Shown here: positions 9,658 to 18,346 of the stretch, one piece after another | Layout of the letters: each line of letters opens with the position of its first letter | How positions within the stretch are numbered: position 1 is the stretch's first letter | Assembly (NCBI GenBank): GCA_963781665.1 | Contig: CAWAGA010000002.1 | Coordinates: forward strand, 4,898,001 to 4,962,000 | Source: JAJYIW01 sp963781665 | GTDB lineage: Bacteria; Chloroflexota; Anaerolineae; Anaerolineales; Anaerolineaceae | Direction of reading: 5' to 3' | Length of the DNA stretch: 64,000 nt | Notes under the pieces: model-generated | The model's input: the letters and a program-made list of their open reading frames with translations, nothing else | Told to the model about the DNA's origin: nothing | Databases searched by the model: none | Translations under genes and position numbers: made by a program

Positions 9658-11550
9658 ATGGATCAGGTTTTATGGCTCGTTCCCGCCCTTCCTTTGTTAG
9701 GCTTCTTGGTCCTGGCTATTGCCGGACGATATTTTTCACGTCCTTTAACTGCAATTATCGGCACAGCATCCGTTGGGCTTTCCGCCCTGGTTTCCCTATT
9801 AATCGGCGTCAGCTTTCTCAGTAACGGCCTTCAAAATTCAGCATTCACCCAGACTCTTTGGACCTGGATCAGTGTGGGCAATTTCACACCGGCCATTGCT
9901 TTTCATCTGGATGCGCTTTCGCTGATCATGATCCTTGTGGTCACCTTCGTAGCTTTCTTCATCCACCTGTACTCAGCCGAATATATGGAGGATAGCGAAG
10001 GATACAGCCGTTTCTTTGCTTATATGAATTTGTTCGTCAGCTCGATGCTCATCCTGGTACTTTCAGATAACCTGTTGCTTCTTCTACTAGGTTGGGAAGG
10101 CGTTGGATTGTGCAGCTATCTTTTGATCGGCTTCTGGTACCAGGATGCAGCCAATGGCTATGCCGCTCGTAAGGCATTCATCGTTACCCGGGTCGGCGAC
10201 GTTGCTTTTTCAATTGGTCTTTTACTCCTGTTTACCAATCTGGGGACTTTGAATATCCAGGATATTCTCACGAAAGCTTCACAATCGTGGGCCAGCGGAT
10301 CCTATTTGCCGATCATTACCACCCTGCTGCTGCTGGGAGGTGCAGTTGGCAAATCGGCGCAACTTCCGCTCCAAACCTGGCTGCCAGATGCGATGGCCGG
10401 CCCGACACCGGTGAGTGCCCTTATCCATGCAGCTACCATGGTAACTGCTGGTGTTTATTTAATCGCCCGCATGCATACCCTTTACTCTCTAGCGCCAGCG
10501 GTGATGCTGGTCGTGGCGATCATAGGAGCAGTCACTCTCCTATTGGCGGGGTTCAGCGCCATCACCCAATCGGATATAAAACGCGTCCTGGCTTATTCCA
10601 CCATCAGCCAGATAGGCTATATGTTCCTGGCATTGGGCGTTGGTGCCTGGTCAGCGGCTATCCTGCACTTCATGGTCCATGCATTTTTTAAAGCGCTGCT
10701 TTTCCTTGGCGCTGGTGCGATTATTTTAGGCCTGCACGAAGAACATAATATGTTCAAAATGGGAGGTCTGCGCCGCCAATCACCTTTGACGTTCTGGGTC
10801 TTCCTGATTGGCTCGCTTTCCCTGTCTGCCGTACCGATAATTACCGCTGGTTTCTACAGCAAGGACTTGATTTTATACCAGGCATATTCAAGCTACGCCG
10901 GGAGTGCCTGGTTATGGGCAGCCGGATTGATCGGAGCTTTCCTCACTTCGATCTACACCTTCCGGATGGTTTTCTTGACCTTTTTTGGCGAGGAAAAATC
11001 TCAGATGGAACACAAGCCCGGCATACGCATCAGCATTCCTCTAGTTGTGCTGGCATTTCTATCGGTGGTGGCTGGGTTCGTCGAATTACCGGCCTGGATG
11101 GGGAATCATCCCTTTTTCTCGAATTTTCTATCCGGCGTCCTACCCGTCCCGAATGACATCCACGGTGGCACTTCAATCGACGCAATCCTCACAGCAGCAG
11201 CTGCCGTAATCTCATTAGGGGGAATTTACGTGGCTTACTTTTTCTTTCTTCGCCGGCCGCAATATTCAGAAGCTCTGGCGAGATCGCCACTCGGCAGCCC
11301 GCTTCACCGCTTCTTGTTTTCAGGTTGGGGGTTTGATCGGCTCTACAACGTTTTATTCGTGCGTCCGGTCGTCTGGCTGGCCCGGGTTAACAAAGATGAC
11401 GTGGTAGATACCTTTTTTGATGGGGTCGGGTACATTGCTCGAGTTTTCAATCGAGGTTTGAGCATGACTCAAACCGGTCGGGTCCGTCACTATGCCATCG
11501 GAATCTTAATCGGCGCGGTGATTATCACCGGGATTGTGGTGCTGCTATGA
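9658..11550 (+). CDS. nuoL: NADH-quinone oxidoreductase subunit L
   Basis: Largest proton-pumping membrane subunit (630 residues, MrpA-like). It has about sixteen hydrophobic helices and the antiporter signature TWLPDAMAGPTPVSALIHAATMVTAGV, with an upstream glutamate in LLGWEGVGLCSYLLIGFWY and lysines in the channel helices. The long C-terminal part contains the segment expected to form the lateral helix. The stop overlaps the nuoM start by four bases (ATGA), so translation is probably coupled. Confidence 0.96.
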   Translation: MDQVLWLVPALPLLGFLVLAIAGRYFSRPLTAIIGTASVGLSALVSLLIGVSFLSNGLQNSAFTQTLWTWISVGNFTPAIAFHLDALSLIMILVVTFVAFFIHLYSAEYMEDSEGYSRFFAYMNLFVSSMLILVLSDNLLLLLLGWEGVGLCSYLLIGFWYQDAANGYAARKAFIVTRVGDVAFSIGLLLLFTNLGTLNIQDILTKASQSWASGSYLPIITTLLLLGGAVGKSAQLPLQTWLPDAMAGPTPVSALIHAATMVTAGVYLIARMHTLYSLAPAVMLVVAIIGAVTLLLAGFSAITQSDIKRVLAYSTISQIGYMFLALGVGAWSAAILHFMVHAFFKALLFLGAGAIILGLHEEHNMFKMGGLRRQSPLTFWVFLIGSLSLSAVPIITAGFYSKDLILYQAYSSYAGSAWLWAAGLIGAFLTSIYTFRMVFLTFFGEEKSQMEHKPGIRISIPLVVLAFLSVVAGFVELPAWMGNHPFFSNFLSGVLPVPNDIHGGTSIDAILTAAAAVISLGGIYVAYFFFLRRPQYSEALARSPLGSPLHRFLFSGWGFDRLYNVLFVRPVVWLARVNKDDVVDTFFDGVGYIARVFNRGLSMTQTGRVRHYAIGILIGAVIITGIVVLL

Positions 11551-13109
11551 TCCTTACCGTTCTAATTTTCTCGTTATTCGTTGGGGGATTGATCGCCTGG
11601 CTCTCCAGCCGCTGGAGTGAAAAAGCGCCGCGCTGGGTATCGTTGATCACCCTACTGCTCCACATGGGCCTTCTGCTTTACATGTGGGGAAACTACCTGG
11701 GCCAAATCGGGCTTCCGGGTCAGGGACCCTGGATCACAGATATCACTCTCCCCTGGATCCCCCAATTGGGCATTGATTATCACCTGGGGCTGGATGGTTT
11801 CAGTCTCTTGATGATATTGTTAACCAATTTTTTGGGCATTCTTTCCGTTTTGGTGTCGTGGAATAGTGTTGAATTTCGGGTCGGCTTTTTCCATTTCCAG
11901 CTGCTATGGGTGCTGGCTGCCATCACTGCAATTTTCCTGGCTCTTGACCTCTTCCTTTTCTACTTCTTCTGGGAAATGATGTTGATCCCACTCTATTTCT
12001 TAATCGGGATTTGGGGTCAACGAAACCGCACCTATGCAACTTTGAAATTCTTTATTTTTACCCAGGCCAGCAGTCTGCTGATGCTGGTCTCAATCCTGGC
12101 GCTCTATTTCATCCACGGGGGAGCGACTGGTGAATACACCTTTAATTACCTCAGTTTGGTTCACACCAGCCTACCCCCGGCGACTGCGTTTTGGATCATG
12201 ATGGGTTTCTTTGTTGCTTTTGCTGTCAAACTACCCAGCTTTCCGCTTCATTCCTGGCTGCCTGACGCTCATGCTGAAGCGCCCGCAGATGGCAGCGTCG
12301 ATCTGGCTGGCCTGGTGATCAAGGTAGGAGCTTACGGCCTGTTGCGGTTTGTCCTGCCGTTATTTCCCCAGATATCTTTCTCGATCGCCCCATGGATCAT
12401 GGGATTGGGAGTCATCAGTATTTTTTATGGTGCTGTGGTAGCTTATGGGCAGACGGATTTTAAACGCCTGGTCTCATACAGCACGATCAGTCACATGGGC
12501 TTCGTATTAATTGCCATTTTTGCCTGGAATCAACTTGCCCTCCAGGGCGCAGTTATGGTGATAATCGCTCATAGTATTAGTGCCAGCGGTCTCTTTGCCG
12601 TTTCAGGTAACCTTCAAGCCCGCCTCAAAACAAAAGAGATGACCGGAATGGGTGGCTTGTGGGCGCTGCTGCCTAGATTGGGAGGTTCCACCCTCGTCTT
12701 CACGCTTGCAGGTCTCGGACTGCCTGGTTTGGGAAATTTTGTCGGTGAGTTCTTGATTTTACTCGGGGTCTACCAGGTTAATGTGACTATCGCAGTGCTG
12801 GCGACATTTGGATTCGTTTTCTCAACAATTTACTCGCTTTGGATGATGCAGCGGGTTTTCCACGGTTCATCCGCTCCTGGGTTGAAGTTGCCGGGATTGA
12901 ATCTTCGCGAGATCGCTATTCTGGCAATGATGGTCATCGCTTTACTTTGGCTGGGCCTTTATCCACAGCCAATACTGAATACTGCTTCTGCAGCCTTGAG
13001 GAATATGCAAACCTACACTTCTGACCCCGGTATCTCTGCTAAAATCCCAGCGCCACCTGGATCAGTCATAACCGGTGCCAATACTCCATCGTCGGAGGTA
13101 CAGCCATGA
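11547..13109 (+). CDS. nuoM: NADH-quinone oxidoreductase subunit M
   Basis: Proton-pumping antiporter-like subunit of 520 residues with about fourteen hydrophobic helices. Diagnostic stretches are FYFFWEMMLIPLYFLIGIWG (channel glutamate) and PLHSWLPDAHAEAPADGSVDLAG. It overlaps nuoL and nuoN by four bases at each end. The last 40 residues are Pro/Ser-rich and poorly conserved. Confidence 0.96.
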   Translation: MILTVLIFSLFVGGLIAWLSSRWSEKAPRWVSLITLLLHMGLLLYMWGNYLGQIGLPGQGPWITDITLPWIPQLGIDYHLGLDGFSLLMILLTNFLGILSVLVSWNSVEFRVGFFHFQLLWVLAAITAIFLALDLFLFYFFWEMMLIPLYFLIGIWGQRNRTYATLKFFIFTQASSLLMLVSILALYFIHGGATGEYTFNYLSLVHTSLPPATAFWIMMGFFVAFAVKLPSFPLHSWLPDAHAEAPADGSVDLAGLVIKVGAYGLLRFVLPLFPQISFSIAPWIMGLGVISIFYGAVVAYGQTDFKRLVSYSTISHMGFVLIAIFAWNQLALQGAVMVIIAHSISASGLFAVSGNLQARLKTKEMTGMGGLWALLPRLGGSTLVFTLAGLGLPGLGNFVGEFLILLGVYQVNVTIAVLATFGFVFSTIYSLWMMQRVFHGSSAPGLKLPGLNLREIAILAMMVIALLWLGLYPQPILNTASAALRNMQTYTSDPGISAKIPAPPGSVITGANTPSSEVQP

Positions 13110-14554
13110 CCACTGCAGATCTGATTACCATCTTGCCAATGCTCATACTCGGTGCAGGAGCCGTTTTGCTCTTGCTGGTGATCTCATTTGTCCGCAGCTT
13201 ACCTTTGCTGGCGACATTGAGTCTCGTCGTCCAGGGACTGGCTTTTGGCTCAATTTTCATTGCATATAACAACGGCGGCGGACCGGTTACAGAGATGGTC
13301 TCATTTGACGGCTACGCTTATTTCATTACCGGCTTGTTAATAGCCGCCAGCTTTATTGTCACATTGATTGCCTACGGCTATTTACGTTCGCACGAAGGTG
13401 AGCGTGAAGAATTCTTCGTCTTACTCCTTTCGGCTACCCTGGGCGCGTGTGTCCTGGCTGCAAGCAGTCACTTCATTTCTTTCTTCCTGGGCCTTGAAAT
13501 CCTCAGCATATCGCTATACGCAATGATCGCTTATTATTACAATAACCCATCAGGTATCGGTATCGAAGCTGGCGTCAAATACCTGGTACTTGCGGCTTCA
13601 TCTGCAGCCATCATGCTCTTTGGCATGGCCCTGGTCTATGCCGAAGCCGGTACGATGTCTTTCAGCGGGATTGCCCAGGCGCTCGATTCGGGAAATGTCG
13701 ATTTCTTTATCGTTGACACTGGCCTGGTCTTGCTCTTCGTTGGAATCGCCTATAAACTGGCTCTGGTACCTTTTCATATGTGGACTCCGGATATTTACCA
13801 GGGTGCTCCGGCGCCAGTCAGTGCCTACATCGCAACCATATCGAAGGGCAGTGTTTTTGCCCTTCTGGTCCACCTTTTTTATACGCTCAACGTCAAGACT
13901 GAGCTTTCTCTATTTGTTGTTTTTAGTGTCGTCGCGATCGCAACGATGCTTATTGGAAACCTGCTTGCCTTGCTGCAGCAAAACGTCAAGCGTATGCTGG
14001 CTTATTCTTCGATTTCGCACCTTGGATACCTACTGGTCGCCTTCATTGCGACCGGTTCAATGAACCTGACCGCATCTACCTTTTATCTGGTGGCGTACTT
14101 CACCACCATCCTGGCTGCTTTTGGGGTCGTGACATTCCTTTCAGGATCCCAAGACGATGCCGGTGATATCGAGGATTTCCGTGGATTGATGTGGCGCAAC
14201 CCCTGGCTGGCTGCAGTCATGAGCGCTGCTATGCTTTCGCTGGCCGGCATTCCATTAACAGTCGGTTTTTTGGGCAAGTTTTATCTGGTCCTCGCTGGAA
14301 TCGAATCCTCCCTATATTTCCTGGCGATTGCGCTGGTGACGACCAGCGCAATCGGGCTGTATTTCTACCTGCGGGTTATCGTCGTCATGTTCTCCCGACC
14401 GGCTGATGTGGTTGAAACCGGAGCTCTCACTCCTTCTCTTTCGCTCACAGGGGGAGTAAGCCTGGCCGTTCTGGGTGTTTTGATCATCTGGTGGGGTGTT
14501 TATCCCACACAATTGCTCACCTTAATCAGAACTCTGACAGGTGCAATCCATTAG
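13106..14554 (+). CDS. nuoN: NADH-quinone oxidoreductase subunit N
   Basis: Third antiporter-like proton-pumping subunit, 482 residues and about fourteen helices. Family motifs include FFLGLEILSISLYAMIAYY and PFHMWTPDIYQGAPAPVSAYIAT. It closes the operon; the next gene converges on it with only five bases between the stop codons, and no strong hairpin is seen there. Confidence 0.96.
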   Translation: MTTADLITILPMLILGAGAVLLLLVISFVRSLPLLATLSLVVQGLAFGSIFIAYNNGGGPVTEMVSFDGYAYFITGLLIAASFIVTLIAYGYLRSHEGEREEFFVLLLSATLGACVLAASSHFISFFLGLEILSISLYAMIAYYYNNPSGIGIEAGVKYLVLAASSAAIMLFGMALVYAEAGTMSFSGIAQALDSGNVDFFIVDTGLVLLFVGIAYKLALVPFHMWTPDIYQGAPAPVSAYIATISKGSVFALLVHLFYTLNVKTELSLFVVFSVVAIATMLIGNLLALLQQNVKRMLAYSSISHLGYLLVAFIATGSMNLTASTFYLVAYFTTILAAFGVVTFLSGSQDDAGDIEDFRGLMWRNPWLAAVMSAAMLSLAGIPLTVGFLGKFYLVLAGIESSLYFLAIALVTTSAIGLYFYLRVIVVMFSRPADVVETGALTPSLSLTGGVSLAVLGVLIIWWGVYPTQLLTLIRTLTGAIH

Positions 14555-14559
14555 TCCGG

Positions 14560-15640
14560 TTACTTAACTTCAACTGGCCGCATCTCACAACCATTAGCTG
14601 CGGATTCAAGTGCGGCCAGCGTAAACTGCAGCACAGCTTTACCAGTCGGACCATCAAGCCGAGCTTTTTCGCTCGTGTCCAATTTATCGATCAAATCTCG
14701 AGTAGCTGCAGTAAAGCTGTCTTGCCATTCTACACCCTCTACTTGGATCGGAGCCGTCTTTCCATCCTTGAAAAGCATCAATTCAGGAAGGTCAACTGTC
14801 CGAGCGGTATAGCGATTAATCGAATAGAATCCCTTTCTCACCGATTACCTCAATCCGGTCGTCATCGGCATAATAATCGGAGTATATTCGCATCTTGGGC
14901 GTATATTCAATGTCAAGCATCCCATAACGGTGGGATGCTTTATATTGGAAAATAATGGCTGCCGGGGCGTCTATCTTGACCAACCCGACCGCTTCGGTGA
15001 CCGGGGTTTGATCGATCCAGGCAAATACTTTTTCAACCGGTCCGCCCAGGTAGTATGCCAGGGAGAAAAGATGGTACCCGTGGTCAAAAACCAACGGTCC
15101 GCCGCCACATAGTTTGGCGTTAAACCGCCACAACCAGGCGGACAGTGGTACTTCCCATGAAGAATCGGCAGTACCGGTCGAAACATGTAAGCGGATTGCA
15201 CGGATATCTCCAATTTCACCTGCGTCGATCATTGCTTTGGCCTTCACCGCGGGCGGGTAGTAAACAAAAGTCTCATAAACCCGAAAATACACTCCTGCCT
15301 TGTCGGCTGCTGCGATCATTTCATCTGCTTCGGCAGCTGAGAGCGCCATAGGTTTTTGGACCGAAACGTGTTTGCCTGCTTGGCAGGCCTGAACGGTCAT
15401 TGGACAATGCAGATTGTGGGGGGTAAGCAGCTCGACTAAATCCACGTCTTTATCTTCGAGCAACCGCTGGTAGTTGTTATAGACCTTATCCACACCCCAA
15501 CTCCTGGCTTTCTCACTTGCCCGCTTCTTGTTGCTGTCGCAAACCGCCACAACCCTGGCGCGTCCATAATCCCGGTAACCCATCTGATGAAGGTCCGAGA
15601 TGCGGCCACAGCCGACAATTCCAACCCGAACTTGTTTCAT
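14560..15640 (-). CDS. Gfo/Idh/MocA-family oxidoreductase, interrupted by an apparent one-base frameshift
   Basis: NAD(P)-dependent dehydrogenase family acting on sugars, inositols and similar alcohols. The N-terminal Rossmann motif is VGIVGCGRISDLHQ, followed by AVCDSN and the family motif normally written EKP, here QKPMAL. The C-terminal domain contains GGGPLVFDHGYHLF with the expected catalytic His region. The frame stops after GEKGILFD, while the next frame continues as INRYTARTVDLPELMLFKDGKT; removing one base near 14816-14824 rejoins them to about 360 residues, a normal family length. The substrate cannot be told. It stands alone between convergent nuoN and a long divergent spacer. Confidence 0.8.
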
Positions 15641-16179
15641 ATTTTTTCTCCCTTGGTGATTGGTTCAGCTAATCGTATATTTCTTTAAAACCGGATTCCT
15701 TATCGCTTACCGAACCTCAATTTTCTAACTTTGATCAGACATCTGAACATTATGAAGTTGGCTACGGCTCAATTCTCTAATTCCGAAAGGCAACTCAGAC
15801 CAACGGTGAGTGAAACAGTGTCCTACCGTTTTAGTGCCAAATCGAGAAGAATTAGTTATCCAAGCTGACGGCAAGCTTTACCCAAGCCACCACTGGCAGA
15901 AACCTGGTCTGCTCGGGCAACTTAACTGCGCTGCCAACACCAATTCCTCCAAGAATGTAGGAATAGTAAATTGTAGCATTAATCATCGTGCAAAAAAACA
16001 TGAAGTATAATTGGCGTTATTAAATTCTTCACCTTGAATTTGCCGTAACCTTATCGATCGAGCAGTGTTTCCAAGTTATATTAACTATAAATCAATCAAA
16101 AAAATTTTCCCAAGACCTTGCTACCACCCTTAAAACCGAATAATGCCATCACAAAACAATCGCTGCCCACTGCAAACCT
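15641..16179. other. Divergent intergenic region, no gene supported
   Basis: This 539-base spacer separates the minus-strand oxidoreductase from the plus-strand MtmB-like gene and should hold both promoters. A 66-codon open frame at 15810-16010 has no ribosome site and no recognisable motif. Short minus-strand stretches around 15785-15860 read as possible coding remnant with stops. I find no TPP or cobalamin riboswitch core by eye. AT-rich runs lie at 16060-16110. Confidence 0.5.
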
Positions 16180-17556
16180 ATGATCTCATATCTCGATCTG
16201 ATTGAACGCTTCAATCATGGTCCCCAGGTCGCTAAAGATCAATGGGATCTTGAGTACGTCGCCCTACCTATCCGAAAACTGGTAAAGAAATACCGTCTGA
16301 CATGGGAACCTGAGCAGGTTGTACCAGACGATGCAGACCTTGCCGACCGGGTGTTCCAGGCCGCTCTCGAACTCGCCAACCAATCGGGCGCTTATTCCTT
16401 ATCAACCGGCCGGACCATCACATTCGAAACCGGTGAGATAGAAGCTGCGCTGAAAGCAGTTCCGCAGGAGATTACCATGGGCGAGGGCAAAGACGCCCGC
16501 AACCTTTACGCCCGCCGCATCCTCGATCAGCGCCCCCCCCTGGCGTGGGCCGGTAACCCTGGTTGTCCCACCCCAGAAGAGCTGTTTTTGCCTTACGTGA
16601 TGAGTTGTATGCAGGAACCACTCGTCGACCTGGTTACCTGCGGTTCGCTGACCAAAGTGGATGGACACGTTGTGACAACCGGGAGCCCGCTGGAAATTGC
16701 TGCGACCCGCCGTGAACTAGATTTGCTCCGCACCGGTCTAAAACGGAGCGGTCGACCTGGAATGGGCATGCTGGCTGCTCAAAGTAGTGTCTCCGAGCTA
16801 GGTGACCTGGCAGTTGCCGCGGCAAATTACTTGAGACCCTGTGACGCCCACCTCGTCCCCATGCTCAACGAGCTGGTGATGGACAACCGTAATATCGCCA
16901 GAGCGGTCAACTCGATCGATTACGGCATGCGCAATGCTTCTCTTGCGTGCGTGATGGTAGGCGGATTGGGCGGCGACCCGGCTGGATCGGCTGTCCTCCA
17001 GGCAGCTTCGTTTATGGTTGCCAACCTCACCTGCCTGGCCGATTATCACCTGCTCCATCCGATTCACATCCGCCATGTGGCGACCAGCACCCGCCAGGTG
17101 ATGTGGGTACAGGGAATCGTTGCCCAGGCATTCGCTCGTAATGCCCCATGCATCATCGTTGCAGATATCTATCCAAAGAGCGGCGCCCTCACTCAACAGC
17201 TGCTTTTCGAGACCGCTGCCAACACTATTGCCATCACGGTTAGCGGTGGGCATCTCGAAGGAGTAGGCGCGGCCGATGGCGCCCTCCCCAACGGAACAGG
17301 CCTGGAAGCCCGACTGATGGCTGAGGTGGGTCTGGCTGTCACCCGACAGCACATTGACCTGGAAGAAGCCAATACGTTGATTCTCCAACTCCTCGAAAAA
17401 TATGAGGCTGTTTTCGAATATCCTGGAGGCAATCCAGGCGTTCGTTTCGATCAGGCTTATGACCTGGATACCATCCGGCCCGTCAAAGCCTGGGAAGCAA
17501 TCTACCATGAGGTCACTGCAGAAATAGCTCAAATGGGCCTCGACATCCAATCCTAG
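16180..17556 (+). CDS. MtmB-family monomethylamine:corrinoid methyltransferase homologue lacking pyrrolysine
   Basis: Its 458 residues equal the length of methanogen MtmB, which moves a methyl group from monomethylamine to a corrinoid protein. Shared blocks, compared from memory, include DQWDL, GRPGMGM, the LNEL stretch, PIHIR with TSTRQ, and GTGLEARLMAEV near the end. Methanogen MtmB reads GRPGMGV-pyrrolysine-GPETS; here the aligned residue is Leu198, codon CTG at 16771-16773, with no internal TAG. Non-pyrrolysine relatives of the sister family MttB (for example MtgB) act on quaternary amines, so the substrate here is probably not monomethylamine. No corrinoid protein or RamA-like activase lies nearby; the downstream genes encode a membrane peptide and an ECF transporter. 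No clear ribosome site precedes the ATG. Confidence 0.82.
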   Translation: MISYLDLIERFNHGPQVAKDQWDLEYVALPIRKLVKKYRLTWEPEQVVPDDADLADRVFQAALELANQSGAYSLSTGRTITFETGEIEAALKAVPQEITMGEGKDARNLYARRILDQRPPLAWAGNPGCPTPEELFLPYVMSCMQEPLVDLVTCGSLTKVDGHVVTTGSPLEIAATRRELDLLRTGLKRSGRPGMGMLAAQSSVSELGDLAVAAANYLRPCDAHLVPMLNELVMDNRNIARAVNSIDYGMRNASLACVMVGGLGGDPAGSAVLQAASFMVANLTCLADYHLLHPIHIRHVATSTRQVMWVQGIVAQAFARNAPCIIVADIYPKSGALTQQLLFETAANTIAITVSGGHLEGVGAADGALPNGTGLEARLMAEVGLAVTRQHIDLEEANTLILQLLEKYEAVFEYPGGNPGVRFDQAYDLDTIRPVKAWEAIYHEVTAEIAQMGLDIQS

Positions 17557-17573
17557 AAAGGAGGTGAAATACA

Positions 17574-17657
17574 ATGGCGCTTTATCTGCTGTTCAACGTT
17601 GCTTTGCTCGTCGTACTGGGTCTCGTCGCCCGAACTTTTGGCAAAGCCAAAGCCTGA
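17574..17657 (+). CDS. 27-residue putative membrane peptide
   Basis: An ATG at 17574 is preceded at ideal spacing by AAAGGAGGTG, one of the best ribosome sites in the window. It opens 27 codons ending in TGA. The peptide begins MALYLLFN, continues as one hydrophobic helix (about residues 2-20) and ends with a short basic tail (RTFGKAKA), the layout of a single-pass small membrane protein with its C-terminus in the cytoplasm. It lies 17 bases after the MtmB-like gene and 86 before ykoE. Function unknown; a small partner of the methyltransferase or the ECF transporter is a reasonable guess. Confidence 0.6.
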   Translation: MALYLLFNVALLVVLGLVARTFGKAKA

Positions 17658-17743
17658 CGCCTTCATTTTCTTACGTCACGGAATTGCTATTTTTGACTAT
17701 TCTCGTCTCTCGCTCCGCCTCAACCGACTGAAAGGAACCTGAA

Positions 17744-18319
17744 ATGAAAGCATCTAAATCTGGTTGGAATTTAAACTATTCAACTCGTGATATCGTAATC
17801 ATTGCGGTTATTGCCGCAATCGCCGGGGTCGTCAACACCGGTACCGCCCAGGTCTGGAACCTGGCAAATTCGTCACTTGGTCCTCTCGGTGGTGCGCTCC
17901 TCCAGGGGGCATTTATGTGGGCATATGTTCTGGTGATGTGGTTGGTACGCAAACCAGGCGCAGCACTAATCCTCGGCCTGATCGAATCGGCTGTCGAGAT
18001 TCTGCTTGGAAACCCAGCTGGAATTGGCACCCTTGGTTGGGGAATAACCCAGGGGTTGGGGATCGAGGTCGTCATGGCCATTAGCGGTTACACCCGCTTT
18101 GGTTTGATGGCAGCCCTCATGGCAGGAGCCGCCTCATCCCAGTTCGGCACGATTTGGACCGCAATCCTCTATGGGTGGGACCCTTCATACGCTAACGACG
18201 TTTGGCTGGCAGTGCCAGTCAATCTGATTTCAGGGTTGGTCATCAGCGGACTGGTTGGTTTCTACTTGTTCAAAGCCCTGGCCCGTACCGGTTTAATCCG
18301 CTCTGCGGCGGCAGTGTGA
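17744..18319 (+). CDS. ykoE: ECF transporter S component, YkoE family
   Basis: Substrate-binding membrane component of an energy-coupling-factor importer. It has 191 residues with about five or six hydrophobic helices; the segment VNTGTAQVWNLANSSLGPLGGALLQGAF and the later GNPAGIGTLGWGITQGLGIE are typical of YkoE. Bacillus YkoEDC is associated with thiamine or its hydroxymethylpyrimidine precursor, so that substrate is likely by family, although no TPP riboswitch was seen upstream. GAAAGGAACC precedes the ATG. The ATPase and T component follow directly. Confidence 0.82.
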   Translation: MKASKSGWNLNYSTRDIVIIAVIAAIAGVVNTGTAQVWNLANSSLGPLGGALLQGAFMWAYVLVMWLVRKPGAALILGLIESAVEILLGNPAGIGTLGWGITQGLGIEVVMAISGYTRFGLMAALMAGAASSQFGTIWTAILYGWDPSYANDVWLAVPVNLISGLVISGLVGFYLFKALARTGLIRSAAAV

Positions 18320-18346
18320 CCGTAATCTCAAACTCATTACCCGCGT

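Noticed and set aside
15810..16010. 66-codon open frame upstream of the MtmB-like gene
   Set aside because: No ribosome site, no hydrophobic or domain pattern, and no operon context.
15641..16179. Cobalamin or TPP riboswitch before the methyltransferase/ykoEDC unit
   Set aside because: I looked for the conserved cores on both strands and found only isolated partial matches without the expected order or pairing. A covariance-model search would settle it.
16180..17556. Pyrrolysine-containing MtmB
   Set aside because: There is no in-frame TAG within the gene; the aligned codon is CTG and the only TAG is the normal stop.
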